NCBI GenBank assembly: GCA_028023455.1
Contig: JAQFVV010012669.1
Coordinates: forward strand, 493,501 to 557,500
Direction of reading: 5' to 3'
Origin: Epiperipatus broadwayi
Lineage: Eukaryota > Onychophora > Udeonychophora > Euonychophora > Peripatidae
DNA length: 64,000 nt
The stretch's first letter is position 1; every line of letters starts with the position of its first letter. Below are positions 37,734 through 51,209 of the stretch, one piece after another. A program made the position numbers and the translations under genes. The notes under the pieces were generated by a model, which did no database searches, was not told the origin of the DNA, and saw only the letters and a list, made by a program, of their open reading frames with translations.

Positions 37734-38073
37734 AATACTGTATGGGTATGAAAAAATGTAAAGTATTATAAATTAGGCATAAAAATATATTGTTTTGAAT
37801 AAAATTAAATACTGTAGTTAATAAAAAAAAAAGTTTGTCTTGTATCAATTTTTTTCCAAATTTGAAATTTTTTATTAGTCATACTTTATTTCCTTATTTT
37901 TTTTAATGTGAATTTTAAAGTAATTTTATGTTGTTGCTTTGCTTTTATGCGATTTTTGAAAATTACAGTACATATCCCCCATTTTTCAAGGTAAGTTACA
38001 TCTATTTTTGTGTGATTTCTTTTGTGCGCATTTTCTGAGAAACCTATCTACTGTATAAAACAAGACCCAGGTG

Positions 38074-39424
38074 TAATGTGAGCTTGAATTTAATTGTGAA
38101 GTGAACATGCAGTTAAGAGCTACAAATGAAGAAGATAGTTAGACTGTGCAACCCTATTATTTTGCATTCAACATTTATTAAACATGACATTCAGTACATT
38201 CTTCTTGTAGAGTAGCATCAAGAAAGTTTTATGATGTCTAGATGATCTATGAATGTGACTGAATGTAACTGTTGTTGCCACTCCTGATAAAAATATATTC
38301 AAAACAATATGGAAGAAATTGGGCTTGTGCCAAGTGACATGGAGGAAATTATCTTGAAAATTGGTCAAACCTGAGTTTTACTTACTTTATACAACTCAAT
38401 GTTGTAGCAATGCTTTGATTAATGGGAATTTTTTTTATGCAAATTGGATTTTCTCAAAAAAATTGACAGTTTGTTATTAGTAAAAAAAAATAGAAGTTTA
38501 TATGTAATAATTCGGCTAATTTTTGGATAAGCATATATATATATGATATCCAAATTGGTTATTTAATAACAAATATATAGAAAAATTTCTTTCTCGACAA
38601 TGTCTTGCTATCTCCTCTTGATAATGTGTTAGTCAATGTTATAAATTTACAGAATGAAATATTGTGTAATAAATTAGAAGTCATGATTTTTCTCATTCCC
38701 TGTTTGATAAATGTAACTAAATTATTCAGAAACAAATGAAACACTTTTGTCTATACTTAAAGATTTCTCATAGAAACAATTTCGTCAATAACAACTGTGA
38801 GAATAAAATTGAATACATTGTAGATGTAAAGAATGCTCAAGTTTGATTTTACTGAGTGTTTTCAAAGCAAAAGCAAAAATTAATTACTTTTAATAATCCT
38901 GAGAAAGATCAAAGACAATGTTAATATGTAAATGTTATCAATTTACTTATTAATAATTTCATTATATAAATCTACAATATACACATATTAATGTTGCTTT
39001 TGGTCTTTCCCAAAGTTGTTAAAAATGAATATTTAATGACTCTGGCCTTGAGAAAATTGGGTAAAACCAAATTTACTTGACCATTTTTTACATCTGCAAT
39101 AAGTACGATTTCATTTTCGCAGTTATTATTGTCTAAATTTGTTTTTATGTGAAATCTTTATTTGCAAATGAAAGTGATTTATTTATTTTCTAAATAATTT
39201 AATTATTAATATTGCAAGATTTTATACTTTATTTCTCATATAACGAATGAAAAAGGTTTTAATACTTAATTATTACATGTGAATATTAATAACAATGTAT
39301 TATACATATTAAAGCATATAGATTTTATTTTGAATTACACATTTTTAATATAATTATAAATAGCATATAGTAATTGAAATGAAAGTATGACAATATTCTA
39401 ATTACGCATTTATATAAGAATCAT
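38074..39424. other. AT-rich non-coding stretch
   Basis: The small minus-strand frames at 38168-38368 and 38559-38744 have no recognisable domain. No repeat structure recognised. Confidence 0.4.
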
Positions 39425-42330
39425 CATGATCGTCAAACATTATCAATCCACTGCAAGATGAAGGTCTCTTCAAGTTCAATCCATCTTTTCTGATCTCTAG
39501 CGTCTCTTCTCCACATCAACCTACACACTTTCTTTTTTCATCGAACCCATTTCACATGTGGTCTATTTCTGGGTCTTTTGCAATCTCTTGCAATCCGATT
39601 TAAGATTTTTAATTGTCCATCTATTATCATTTCTTCTAGCAATATGTCCAGCCCACTCCACTTTAGTCTTTCAATCCTTTTAATGAGCTGTCAGTAACAC
39701 CTGTTTCTTCCCTTACCCATGTATTGCATTTTCGATCTCTTCTAGTTACTCCTAACATGCATCTCTCCATACTTCTTTGAGTGGTCTGAAGTTTCTGTAT
39801 TGCTCTTCGATTAAGTGTCCAAGTATCAGATCCATAAGTAAGAACCTGCAAAACACATTTATTAAAAACCTTCATTTTCAAATACAGGTATATTTCCTTT
39901 TAATATTAAATTATTTCTACCAAAAATTCTATGATTAATTTCATCCATTATGTTTCCATCTATACTAATTATCTGACCAAGATATCTGTAGTTGTTAACT
40001 TCTTGTAACTCATCATTATCAATCTTTATTTATATCTTTTGAGAAATCCAGTGAATATTACTTAGTCTTTTTAATGTTTACCTTTAGTCCTACTTTTCTA
40101 CTTTTATCTGATAACTTTTGCAATATTTCCTAAAGCTCTGAAGCATTACTTGCAAAAACAACTACATCAACTGCAAAATCTAAATGACTTAAATAATCTT
40201 TTATTCATTTTTATTCCTTTAGCTTCCCATTTTAATCCACAAAATATTTCTTGTTGCACTGCTGTAAAATGTTTTGGAGATATGCAGTCATTCTGTCTTG
40301 CACCCTTCTCAATATTAACCTTTCTAGTATCATTATATAAAATAATTGTTGGTGTTGCATTTCTATAAATATTCTTCAGAATATAGCCATATATACTGGT
40401 TCTATACCTTGATGATCCAATACTTTAATCACTGTAGAAATACTTATAGAATTAAATACCTTTTCATAATGTACAAATCCAAAGCATAATGGCAACTCAT
40501 ATTCATTGGTCCTTCCTATAACTTCTCTCAATACTTGGATATGATCCATTGTACTAAAATCACTTTTAAATCCAGTTTATTCTTTTGGTTGATTGAAATC
40601 CAAAGTATCTATAGATGAGTTGCAATTATCTCAGTAAAATTTTTGTATAAAACTGATAAAAGACTGATAGGTCTGTAATTTCTATCTTCTTTATCACCTT
40701 TTTCAAATATTAATATTAATATTGCAGTCTTCCAATCATCTGGTACATCTTTATCATTTAGATAATTGGTACATAACTTGACAAAAAAAATTCTATTTCT
40801 TTACCTACTTCTTTTAAGATATTGATTATAGTTCCATCATTATTTAGAGCTTTTCCCTTCTTCATAAATTTAATTGCATGTCTTACTTCTTCATTTAAAA
40901 TCCTGGGTAATTCAGAGGATATAATAGTTGTTGGAGGTACTTGTTCTTTATTACTATATAATTCTTGATAGAATTCTTCTACCCATTTCATGATGTCATT
41001 TGTTTTTTTAGTAATAGTTCCATTTTTTTTTCTTATTGCAGATAGAAGTTTCCTACCAATACCAAAATGTTATTTTACACTCTTGAGACTTTTATTCTCT
41101 TGTATAGCTTTCCTTGCTAATTCACAATTATACTTTTTTTATATCGTTTTCAACCCTTTTTCACACAATTTTACAAAATTTGAGACATTCCTTCTTAATG
41201 CATTATTTATATATATATATATTCATATTGCTTCTTTCCTTCATAAATTTTATTGGTCAATTGCTTCTTTTTTTTCTACCAGATATCTTTGATGCAATTT
41301 TTAAAAGTATATCAGTTATTTTCCTATTAATTTCATTCACATCTAAATCATGTTCAAAATCTGCTAATATTTAAAAACGATTTGCAATTTCTAATTTAAA
41401 ATTATTAGAGGGTTTCTGAAGATTAGGAATATCAACTGTGACTATTGTTTTTCTTAATATTTTTGTTTCTCCAGTTTTGCATTAACATGTATCTTACATC
41501 TCATTAATTGATGATCACTTTCTGTGTGGAATTTATTAATAACCATTCAAACTTGAAACATGTATTTTTTTTTTGGTTAAAATATAATTCAATTTTACTG
41601 TACTTTCATTTGGATGCATCCATGTCCATTTCCTTTTACATTTTTTTCAAAAAAAAAAATTATAATATAAAATTTTTCTTTTTCTGGAAACTCCACAAGT
41701 CAATGTCCTCTCTCATTTCTATTACCATAACCAAATTTATGTAGAGCGCTTTCATCTTTCAATTGTTTACCAATTCTAAAATTAAAGTCTCACATAACAA
41801 TTTTAAAATGTTGTTTGCTCTGATCAAAAGCTTTTTGTACATCCATATAAAAGTCCTCTACTATTTCATCACTATGAGAACTTATTGGGGCATAAACCTA
41901 AATTATCTGCATTTGGTATCTGCTATTAAGTTGAATAACTACTCTGCCTGATATACCATCAATCTCCACAATGTTGTTTTCCATTTTTTATTTATAATGA
42001 AACTTACTCCATCTGTACTTCCAATATTTGTACTTTTGTAATAGAATACATGCCCACTTTTTAAATCAATCGTCTCTTCACCTTTTCTTTTAACTTCACA
42101 AAGTCCAATAATGTCCCATTTAATATGAGACAATTCTTTCAATTCTCGCAATCTTCCTTCACTTGAAAGTGATCTGCAGTTGCAAGTACTTAAATAAAAA
42201 GTCATCATCAAATGGGAGCTTGTGTCTGCAATCAGGAGATTATTAGCATTCTCTACCTTAGGGCACTAACTGCGGCCTTGACTGCTGACTTTATAGTCTC
42301 CTGGGAATAAGGGCCATGATTTATTTTTGT
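39425..42330 (-). mobile_element. RTE-type LINE, copy 2 (nearly full length, broken)
   Basis: The minus strand starts with a leader AAATAAATCATGGCCCTTAT at about 42320, shared with copy 1 at 1875, and ends near 39430. The domain order is AP endonuclease, RT, then a short tail with AGHIARRNDNRWTI-like wording, as in the RTE and related clades. About 2.9 kb long, close to complete for RTE elements (roughly 3.2 kb). The protein is described in the next entry. Confidence 0.85.
39500..42211 (-). pseudogene. RTE LINE endonuclease/reverse transcriptase, broken
   Basis: Endonuclease: the 90-codon frame 42211-41939 has STCNCRSLSSEGRLRELKEL, WDIIGLCEVKRKGEE and GVSFIINKKW, the N-terminal EEP domain; SDHQLMRCK at about 41505 is its last motif. 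RT: at about 40490 the motif A region reads GFVHYEKVFNSI where FVDYEKAFDSV is usual, so the first catalytic Asp is His. At about 40175 the FADD box reads HLDFAVDVVVFA, losing the first Asp of the pair. Tail: 39881-39663 has VLQVLTYGSDTWTLNRRAIQ and RSMERCMLGVTRRDR, the usual post-RT region. Frameshifts between blocks and both catalytic changes make it inactive. Confidence 0.85.
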
Positions 42331-44129
42331 CTGTCATGATTGTAAATATCTATAAGGAAAAAAAAATCATTCACACACATAATTTTCTGCCTTGTCAGGC
42401 AAATGAGAAGAAAGACTATGGTGTTTCATGATCTTAAACTCAGAGGTAAAAAACCAATAAACTTACTATGCTGGCTAATGTGTGTTGGTGAGCAGCCCAT
42501 TCATGTTCGTATACTATATAAATAATCACATAGTAATAACAGCTGCAATGACAAGAATGTATGGAGTGGACATTATGAATTTGCCCTGCATGGTCTTCTT
42601 TCAGTTAACAGAAAACTCCTTTTGTATGTTATAACAGCTTTAAAAAATACAAATTCGATTAATAATATGATTTTTTGTAGGATTTATCATTCATATTAAT
42701 TAAAGCTTATCTGTAATGTTATTTACAAAATAAAATAATTAATCACAGTGTTTCAGAAAATAAAAATATCAACAACAAAAATAAGATAAGGCAGTGTAGA
42801 AAAATGTAAAAATGCTGACAAAATTTAAATGTGGATAAATATATATATATATTGTAATGAGAAAATAAAAGAAACTTTGATAGCTAATGATAATAGATTA
42901 GAATTCAACAAATTCCTCTCATAAAAGAAAGAATTTATTTTATATCTGGTCCTATATCCTTTATATCCGATTTTTATTTACTTGCAAGTTTATCTAATTT
43001 ATTCGAACACAAAAATTGGGCTTTTTAGCATGCAACATACATACTAAAGTAATGCAAATGAAAGCATATTTGCTTATAAATAATGTAACTATTATTATAA
43101 ATTACTCTGTTCTTTTGGCGGAAGAATGAATCATAGTTAAAGAACAATATTTCCATTATGTTAATAAAACGTTAATACAGTTTAAGTCCAAAACATATAT
43201 ATAAAAATAAAAATGTATCAAAATTATAAATGCAGTAGTAACTCAATTATAATATTAAATGTTATTTTACATATTAAATATTTTATTAATAAATTATAAT
43301 TTCTCAAGTAATAAAAGTTTGACAAAAATAAATCACTAAAAGTTTATTTAATGGACACAATTTATTTCTTAATAATGAATTTGTTTAGAAATGTTTCATC
43401 AATTTAAAGAAAGTTATGCTAGCATAATATGTATAAATTCTTACTTGGAGATTTCAGGTTTGATCATCAACAGATTTCACACAATATTCATAACTGTATT
43501 AGATTAAGATATTTAGGCTTTCTCAATAATTTATTTCTTAGCTTGATGAAAGATTTTTCAGGCTGACTTTGCTTTTGCAATAGAAACTTAATAAAAAAGA
43601 AAATATCATTTATTTAGTTCCAATGAAAGACAATTTCTTTGGCTTCTTATTCAGATATTTTATGGTAAATGATAAATAATTTCTTTAAGATCAAGTACTT
43701 TTTTCTATTGAATAGTTAGTCAATCTTTTTATTTATAGAAAACCAGTTCTTGTCAGACTTACAGAACTGCTACTGCATATATTGAATTAGGAAACCAAGT
43801 TAACTTTCTCCATTCTCTTTTTTCAATTCTCAAAATTTGATATGGCTTCTCTATTCCAATCTTATTTACCCAAAAATAAGAACAAAAATCTTAATTCTAT
43901 TTTTTTTTCTATACTTTTTTAGATTAACGCTATTTTTTTCAGTATATTAATAATTTTTATTAGTCATTCATTAGACTAGAGATTATCTACTTAATAAATA
44001 ATATACTTCTGCTGTGCAACCATCGCTACACCACTCTCATGCAAGGCAGTGACCAGCTTCTATCCAGCTTTAACATCTTATGGAGGGTTTGTGTCAAAAT
44101 TGTGAGGGTAGTAGCTTTGACATCAATTA
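42331..44129. other. AT-rich non-coding stretch
   Basis: Mostly featureless. At 44020-44095 a less AT-rich patch (CAGTGACCAGCTTCTATCCA) is shared, in reverse complement, with about 62125-62150 (CCAGAAGCTGGTCACG). Confidence 0.4.
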
Positions 44130-44250
44130 AACTGTAGTCATTGGTTATCTATATATAGTGAGCAATAATAGAGATATTTGTAAGAGATTTTATCTGGGCC
44201 AACAGATGATTGCTGGTTCAGCATGAAATGCGTATTTTGAGGATCATACA
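44130..44250 (+). repeat. SINE-like dispersed repeat, copy D (3'-truncated)
   Basis: CTGGGCCAACAGATGATTGC followed by TGGTTCAGCATGAAATGCGT matches the middle of copies A and B. The downstream tRNA-like part is absent, and the sequence passes into TATA-rich repeats. Confidence 0.6.
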
Positions 44251-46116
<1,866 letters not shown>

Positions 46117-46421
46117 ATAAACAATGAGGATTGCCAATTCCTCAACAAACTTTGTGATAAATGCTTAGCCAGAGTCAGCACTTGAAATATCTCTGTCAGG
46201 AACCCCCCCCCAACCCCTGACCATGGTCTTGTGCTTTGGCACTCCTCAGAGAGGTGCCAGGGTAGGTTCAGACACTAGATCTAAAAATACCAACCCAAAG
46301 AGCATGAAACCATGGTCAAGGGTTTGGGAGGGAGGTTCCTGACAGAGATATTTTAAGTGCTGACTTTGGCTAAGCATTTATCACAAAGCTTGTTGAGGAA
46401 TTGGCAATCTTCATTGTTTAT
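46117..46421. mobile_element. Foldback/MITE-like element, about 305 bp
   Basis: Nearly the whole element is one large imperfect palindrome. ATAAACAATGAGGATTGCCA at the left pairs with TGGCAATCTTCATTGTTTAT at the right; pairing continues through ATATCTCTGTCAGGAAC / GTTCCTGACAGAGATAT and inward through GACCATGG and GCTTTGG. The loop is only some 45 bp. It is much GC-richer than its surroundings. No coding capacity and no clear target duplication. Confidence 0.85.
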
Positions 46422-46492
46422 CATTACTTTCTGTCTGTCAATACAGTAAATAAATGAAGATGATGACAACTGTAACAATAATGTCATTTACT

Positions 46493-46515
46493 GTATATAT
46501 ATATATATATATTAG

Positions 46516-46569
<54 letters not shown>
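46493..46569. repeat. (AT)n followed by (AAT)n microsatellite
   Basis: TATATATATATATATTAGTA and then about 17 AAT units, directly beyond the 3' end of the minus-strand Penelope-like copy. Confidence 0.9.
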
Positions 46570-46589
46570 TTACAAATCAATGTCTGTAT

Positions 46590-47250
46590 TTCTTCAAAAT
46601 AATATATGTAAACTTATAAATAAATATTAGAAAATATAGTAATTAAAAAGTTTTAAAAAGAACAAAAAATATAAACATCACTTAGAAGCGCTTTTGACTA
46701 TCCTCATAGTCTTTGTCAACTAATACTTTGAAAGGTCAACTTTCCCATAATTCTGTGATCTTAATGTTTGCTACCTGCCTATTGATTAAGTCTTGCTTGT
46801 ATTTATATATTAACATAGCTTCCTTGACTTTTCTTTTATTATTATTTCTTTAAAATTTGCAATATTTGTATGTTATTATAATTGAAATCAAAACCATATA
46901 TACATGATTTATTATGGTCATAAAAAACGAAAGCTGATAAATTATCATTATCTTTAGAATTTTGTTTCGTATTATGAACTCTTTTTAATAACAACAAATG
47001 TTCTCTTGTTCTTTTCTCCAATGTATATCTAGACTCACCTATATATCTGCTACCACACCTACACATCCATTTATAAATGATACAGTTTTTATTTGTAAAT
47101 AAGGTTTCCCCTTTAAAGTTATTAATTTATTTAATGTAGGTGGTGCATAAAATGCAATGTCACAAATACCTTTATAAATTTTCTTTATGAAACTTGCCTG
47201 TTGATTCAAAATATATGGTATTGATATCCAAATTTTATTATCAGAATAAT
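46590..47250 (-). mobile_element. Penelope-like element 3' end (minus strand), GIY-YIG endonuclease
   Basis: Penelope-like elements encode an RT fused to a C-terminal GIY-YIG nuclease. Here the frame 47066-46842 reads MCRCGSRYIGESRYTLEKRT, REHLLLLKR, and later FVFYDHNKSC: a Cys-x-Cys, then YIGE and R...R.REH of the GIY-YIG fold. Upstream, from about 47239, WISIPYILNQQASFIKKIYK and PPTLNKLITLKGKPYL match the linker between RT and nuclease, joined through a frameshift near 47075 to VIYKWMCRCG. The RT itself is absent: the copy is truncated at about 47250. The 3' untranslated part runs to about 46590. Confidence 0.8.
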
Positions 47251-47324
47251 TAACATCATTATTAATCTTATTTTTATTTTTGTATTTGTATTTCAAATTA
47301 AAAATAAAAAAAATTAAAATAAAA

Positions 47325-47813
47325 ATTAAAATTGTATCATTTATACATGGATATGTAGGTGTGGTAGCGGATATATAGGTGAATCGAGATGCACATTGGA
47401 AAAAAGAACAAAAAAACATTTGTTGTTATTAAAAAAGGTTCAAAGTACGATATAAAATTCTAAAGATAATGATAATTTATTAGCTTCCATTTTTTATGAC
47501 CATAATAAATCATGTATATATGGTTTTGATTTCAATTATAATAATGTAAAAATATTGCAAACTGAAAGAAATAATAATAAAAGAAAAATCAAGGAAACTA
47601 TGTTAATATATAAATACTATCAAGACTTAATCAATAGGCAGGCAGAAAATGTTAAGATCATGAAATTATGAGAAAGTTGATCTTTCAAAGTATTAGTTAA
47701 CAAAGACTATGAGGATAGTTGAAAGCACTCCTAAGTGATGTTTATATTTTTTGTTCTTTTTAAAAAATTTTAATTATTGTATTTTCTAATATTTATTTAT
47801 AAGTTTATATATA
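47325..47813 (+). mobile_element. Second Penelope-like 3' end, inverted (plus strand)
   Basis: The + strand repeats the minus-strand copy: GTGTAGGTGTGGTAGC there, ATGTAGGTGTGGTAGC here, then GATATATAGGTGAATCGAGA, and further on GACCATAATAAATCATGTAT and AACAAAGACTATGAGGATAG. It starts just at the nuclease Cys motif, with a stop where GES should follow YIG (frame broken), and extends to AATATTTATTTATAAGTTTA. Together with the first copy it makes a head-to-head inverted repeat of about 490 bp arms with only about 75-230 bp between them. Confidence 0.8.
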
Positions 47814-48369
47814 TAATTATTACATAACACCAATAACTTAATTTTAAATTTCTAGCCAAATTACTAATTAGTATCTATTACTAATTGGTTTGTTGTCTTC
47901 TCAAGTCAAATTTGTTGACTTTAAATGGTTCTCATATTCAGCAGTCATTTTCAAATGAGAATGATCATTACAATTCCAAAAGGCAGCAAAAAAGCATTAA
48001 ATGTGAGTTTTGTGATGTCTTTCTAAATCAATGATGATACCCAAATACTTCCTTTTATAGATCACACTCTCCATTATTTTGTTTATATATTTTATGTTAT
48101 TTTTTAACTATTGCAACTAAACTTTTCTTTCTGAAATAAATGCTATATCTAATTGTAGCTCTTCAATGCATTCTATTCTGCCATATCTTCTCTATGAAAA
48201 TTTGAGTAGAAATTTTAGAGTTAAGTAACTGATGTTGTTTGTTATATTTTTCTATTTTAGCCATTGGCATTTAAGGTTTATAAAATAATTATATGTAAAA
48301 AAAAATTACAATTCAAAAAACAAAATCTAGATGACACTTTATATATACAATGTGTAGTTACTTTTATAG

Positions 48370-48373
<4 letters not shown>
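47814..48373. other. AT-rich non-coding stretch
   Basis: Nothing recognisable; the 129-codon frame at 48264-48653 runs through (AT)n and has no domain. Confidence 0.4.

Positions 48374-48450
<77 letters not shown>
48373..48450. repeat. (AT)n microsatellite, about 78 bp
   Basis: Two long AT runs around a TTTATA interruption. Confidence 0.9.
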
Positions 48451-48453
<3 letters not shown>

Positions 48454-48544
48454 AAGAGCAAATATTTCTAAACAAGATTATTTTATTATTTTTTATTTGT
48501 TTTTTTATTGATAAATGCTATAAGAGAAGCATTCATATCTTTAT

Positions 48545-48600
48545 CTATGATTGTTCCCATCCTCAGACCAGTTTCAAGTTATGGCTCTCTTCAGTGAGGA
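48545..48600 (+). repeat. Fragment of a dispersed repeat related to 28860-28910
   Basis: CATCCTCAGACCAGTTTCAA then GTTATGGCTCTCTTCAGTGA recalls CCCCAGACTAGTTTCTAGCA and CTTTTATCAGTCAGGAG at 28868. About 50 bp only. Confidence 0.4.
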
Positions 48601-49150
48601 GAAAATATTACAGAAAGAAGCTTTTGGTACTAAAACATAATATTTATTGTTAAATAATATTATTTATTTATATGCAAAAAAAAAAACAATATAATGGTTA
48701 TATTTATTTCCATTTTACAATTTAAATATATGTGTGTATAAAATATATGGATTTGTCTGTATATATATTTACTTGTGGTTAATATCATCATTATACTGAC
48801 ATTTTGATTAAATCACTTCATCTATTGGTGAACAGTAGAGGTTATTCAAAAAAACTATTTCAGATATGCCATAACAAAATTGGAAAAAAAACTTTAGGAT
48901 GTCTCTGCATAATCTTTGAATGCCTTCTAATGTTTATTCATTTGCTGAGATAATCTGGTCAAAATGTCAGGATAATATTAATATCAAGTAAATGCATACA
49001 TAGAAAAATCTAAAATATACAGTCATATCTTATATATAATTATATAATAATTTTCTCACATCAGATAAAAAAAATCAATAAAATAACTAAATAATTAAAT
49101 ATAACAAAACATTATACGAACTGAACTTACAAAATGCTGTTCAATTGTTT
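48601..49150. other. AT-rich non-coding stretch
   Basis: Nothing recognisable. Confidence 0.4.
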
Positions 49151-49157
49151 TTTCCCC

Positions 49158-49370
49158 CCTCACTGCAGTCATGCCACCTAATATAAGTTTTAATGATATC
49201 AGACAGTAAATAAATCTCTATCTTCTTGCCCTATCCAATGTCCTTAGACTAATTTCTAGCTTACAGCTTATCAATGATGATCTTTAAATCTTAAAGCAGT
49301 GCACTTGGATCTTTTAGATCTAATGCATCTTTTCTCTAGCAGCCATTTTTTATTTATTTGTTTTTAATAT
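49158..49370. repeat. Diverged copy of the foldback repeat at 28775
   Basis: CTATCCAATGTCCTTAGACT then AATTTCTAGCTTACAGCTTA matches the centre of the 28.8-kb foldback (CCAATATCCCCAGACTAGTT). The inverted arms are hardly recognisable here. Confidence 0.5.
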
Positions 49371-49379
49371 CAAGTTACT

Positions 49380-49715
49380 ATCCCAAATTGAAAAACTATT
49401 AATGTTTTCAATCTAAACTAATTTGTGTGTATAATCATATAGATCTGAAACCAGTTCATATATATACAGTCTCCTTAGTTTTTTAATAACTATATGCACC
49501 TCTGTCTTTTGATTAGGATTAGTATAAAACCTACAGGATATCACTTCATTCCAATTTATACAATGCTTTCAATAACAATTATTTTTTTCTCTCACCATAG
49601 TTTATGTCACTAAGAACACCACAATATATAGTTAGTGAGCTGGTTTCAGATCTATATGATTATACAAGAAAGTTAGCTTAGAGTAAAAACATTAATATAT
49701 TTTTCAATTTGAGCT
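49380..49715. repeat. Foldback repeat, about 75-bp arms
   Basis: CAAATTGAAAAACTATTAAT with ATAATCATATAGATCTGAAA on the left pairs with TTTCAGATCTATATGATTAT and ATTAATATATTTTTCAATTT on the right. The roughly 180 bp between them shows no coding frame. Confidence 0.75.
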
Positions 49716-49760
49716 AATAGCTTGATAGTATAGCATTAAGAGTATTTAATATATATATAT

Positions 49761-51209
49761 TGTAACGTTTTTCGTATTACTAGGCCACTATACGCCTCAA
49801 ATTTATATTTGAGCATGAGTTGATCAAGCTGTATCAAAAGAAAAAAGAAAGTTGTATTTCTATTCTAAAAACACAGCTATTTTTCCTGATCAACTTCAGC
49901 CTATTAATTGTTATGAATTGTGCTATTGACAAAATCAACTTTTAATTTTATTTCATATGGGCGCCAGAATTCCTAAGAATCCGCTGAAATATGTCGCCAG
50001 CACCTCTCGCAAGTTGTAAAACAAAACAAATAAGAAGATTTTTATTATATTTTTTTTTTAAGGGGCAGTAATTCCACCGTAATGAGAATTAATGATTTTT
50101 ACGATTATTAGTCCTGGGAGTATCGAAACATATTGGCAAAGGTAAATTACATTTTTAAATCTTATTTACTAATAGATTTAATAATAAAAAATAATAACCA
50201 TTATCAATAACGCACAATGAAAAGGTTGATAAAAGTAAAATCTCTTTTATTCTATCAAACTAAAATATTTATAAGTTAAATTACATATTAACTACACAGG
50301 AAAGTACACACACACTAATCCAGATACTGAATCGATTAACAAAAACAGTGAGATTAAGCAATTAAAGCGATTTAATAATGTCCCAAGATCTTGTATAAAT
50401 TTCTTTATTAGAAAGTCTCTTGAATACGAAAAGAAAAGTCTATATCAGGATGGTAGTCTAAGCTTAGATAAATAATTGTTTGCAAACTTTTAAGTCACTA
50501 TCAGGAAAATTTACTCTTAACTTACCGGTAAGTTCATGTAGGTTTATGGGATCCCAGATCATGAGAATTTCCATTGGTCTCTCCTGCCGGCGTCTTCCAT
50601 TATTGTTCCGTTCTATAGCTGGAGAAAAGGCACGGTTGTAGTGACCCTTTTATTGCAAAAAGCGGTCTTCACAAGTCCCGTTTCCATGCTTGCGTGACAG
50701 CTTGGTACAGCAAGGGGCATACCTGTGTAGAAGTATATTTCTTGCCACAGGTTATGCTCGTGGAAACCTCCAACTTTCAGAGACGTAACTAGAAGTAAAA
50801 GAGAAGACCCAGATTGAAGTTGTCATCTCCTTTTTATATCGCGCTCCATTTTTGGAACTTCTGCGCACTCTTTTGTCTTTTTATCAGCATATAAGATAAT
50901 AATCTTATACACTCTCTCTTAAATTTAAGTTACAAAGTTCTCTTTTTTTTTAGCATTATTCTTCCATCTTTAATTAGCTAAAATATTTTTCTTTTAGCTT
51001 ATACTTTTGGAATTCTTTTAATTTATCTGGATTAGTAATCTGTATGTCATTTATTCTTTCCAATTAGATAAAAAAAAATAAGAATGACAATTTTAACTTT
51101 CATTGCACGTTTTAACAAAAATTATACTAATCAAAAAAAAATCTAAATTTACTTTTTTAGCTTTTACCAAATGCCAATATATTTGTAACGTATATAAATA
51201 AACGTTACA
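49761..51209 (-). repeat. 3' LTR of the young element
   Basis: On the minus strand the LTR has a TATA box (TATAAAAAGGAGATG, 50838 leftward) about 370 bp in, leaving a very long R/U5 of about 1 kb. A 14-bp palindrome ACTTACCGGTAAGT at 50520-50533 gives a consensus splice donor (GTAAGT) on both strands. The frames that overlap it are not supported as genes. Confidence 0.9.

Larger units (their letters stand above)
36720..38073 (+). mobile_element. Tigger/pogo-like DNA transposon, internally deleted
   Basis: The ends are inverted copies of CACCTGGGTCTTGTTTTAT (19 bp), at 36720 and ending at 38073, each flanked by TA, the target duplication of the Tc1/mariner-pogo superfamily. Between them, 1.35 kb holds only the N-terminal DNA-binding part of a Tigger-type transposase (37484-37733) and an inverted repeat (36824-36952). 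The DDE catalytic domain is missing, so it is non-autonomous. Confidence 0.75.

Noticed and set aside
40990-41374. Plus-strand frames of 100 and 86 codons
   Set aside because: They are antisense to the minus-strand RTE LINE coding region.
48264-48653. 129-codon open frame
   Set aside because: It runs through an (AT)n tract giving alternating Ile-Tyr and has no domain.
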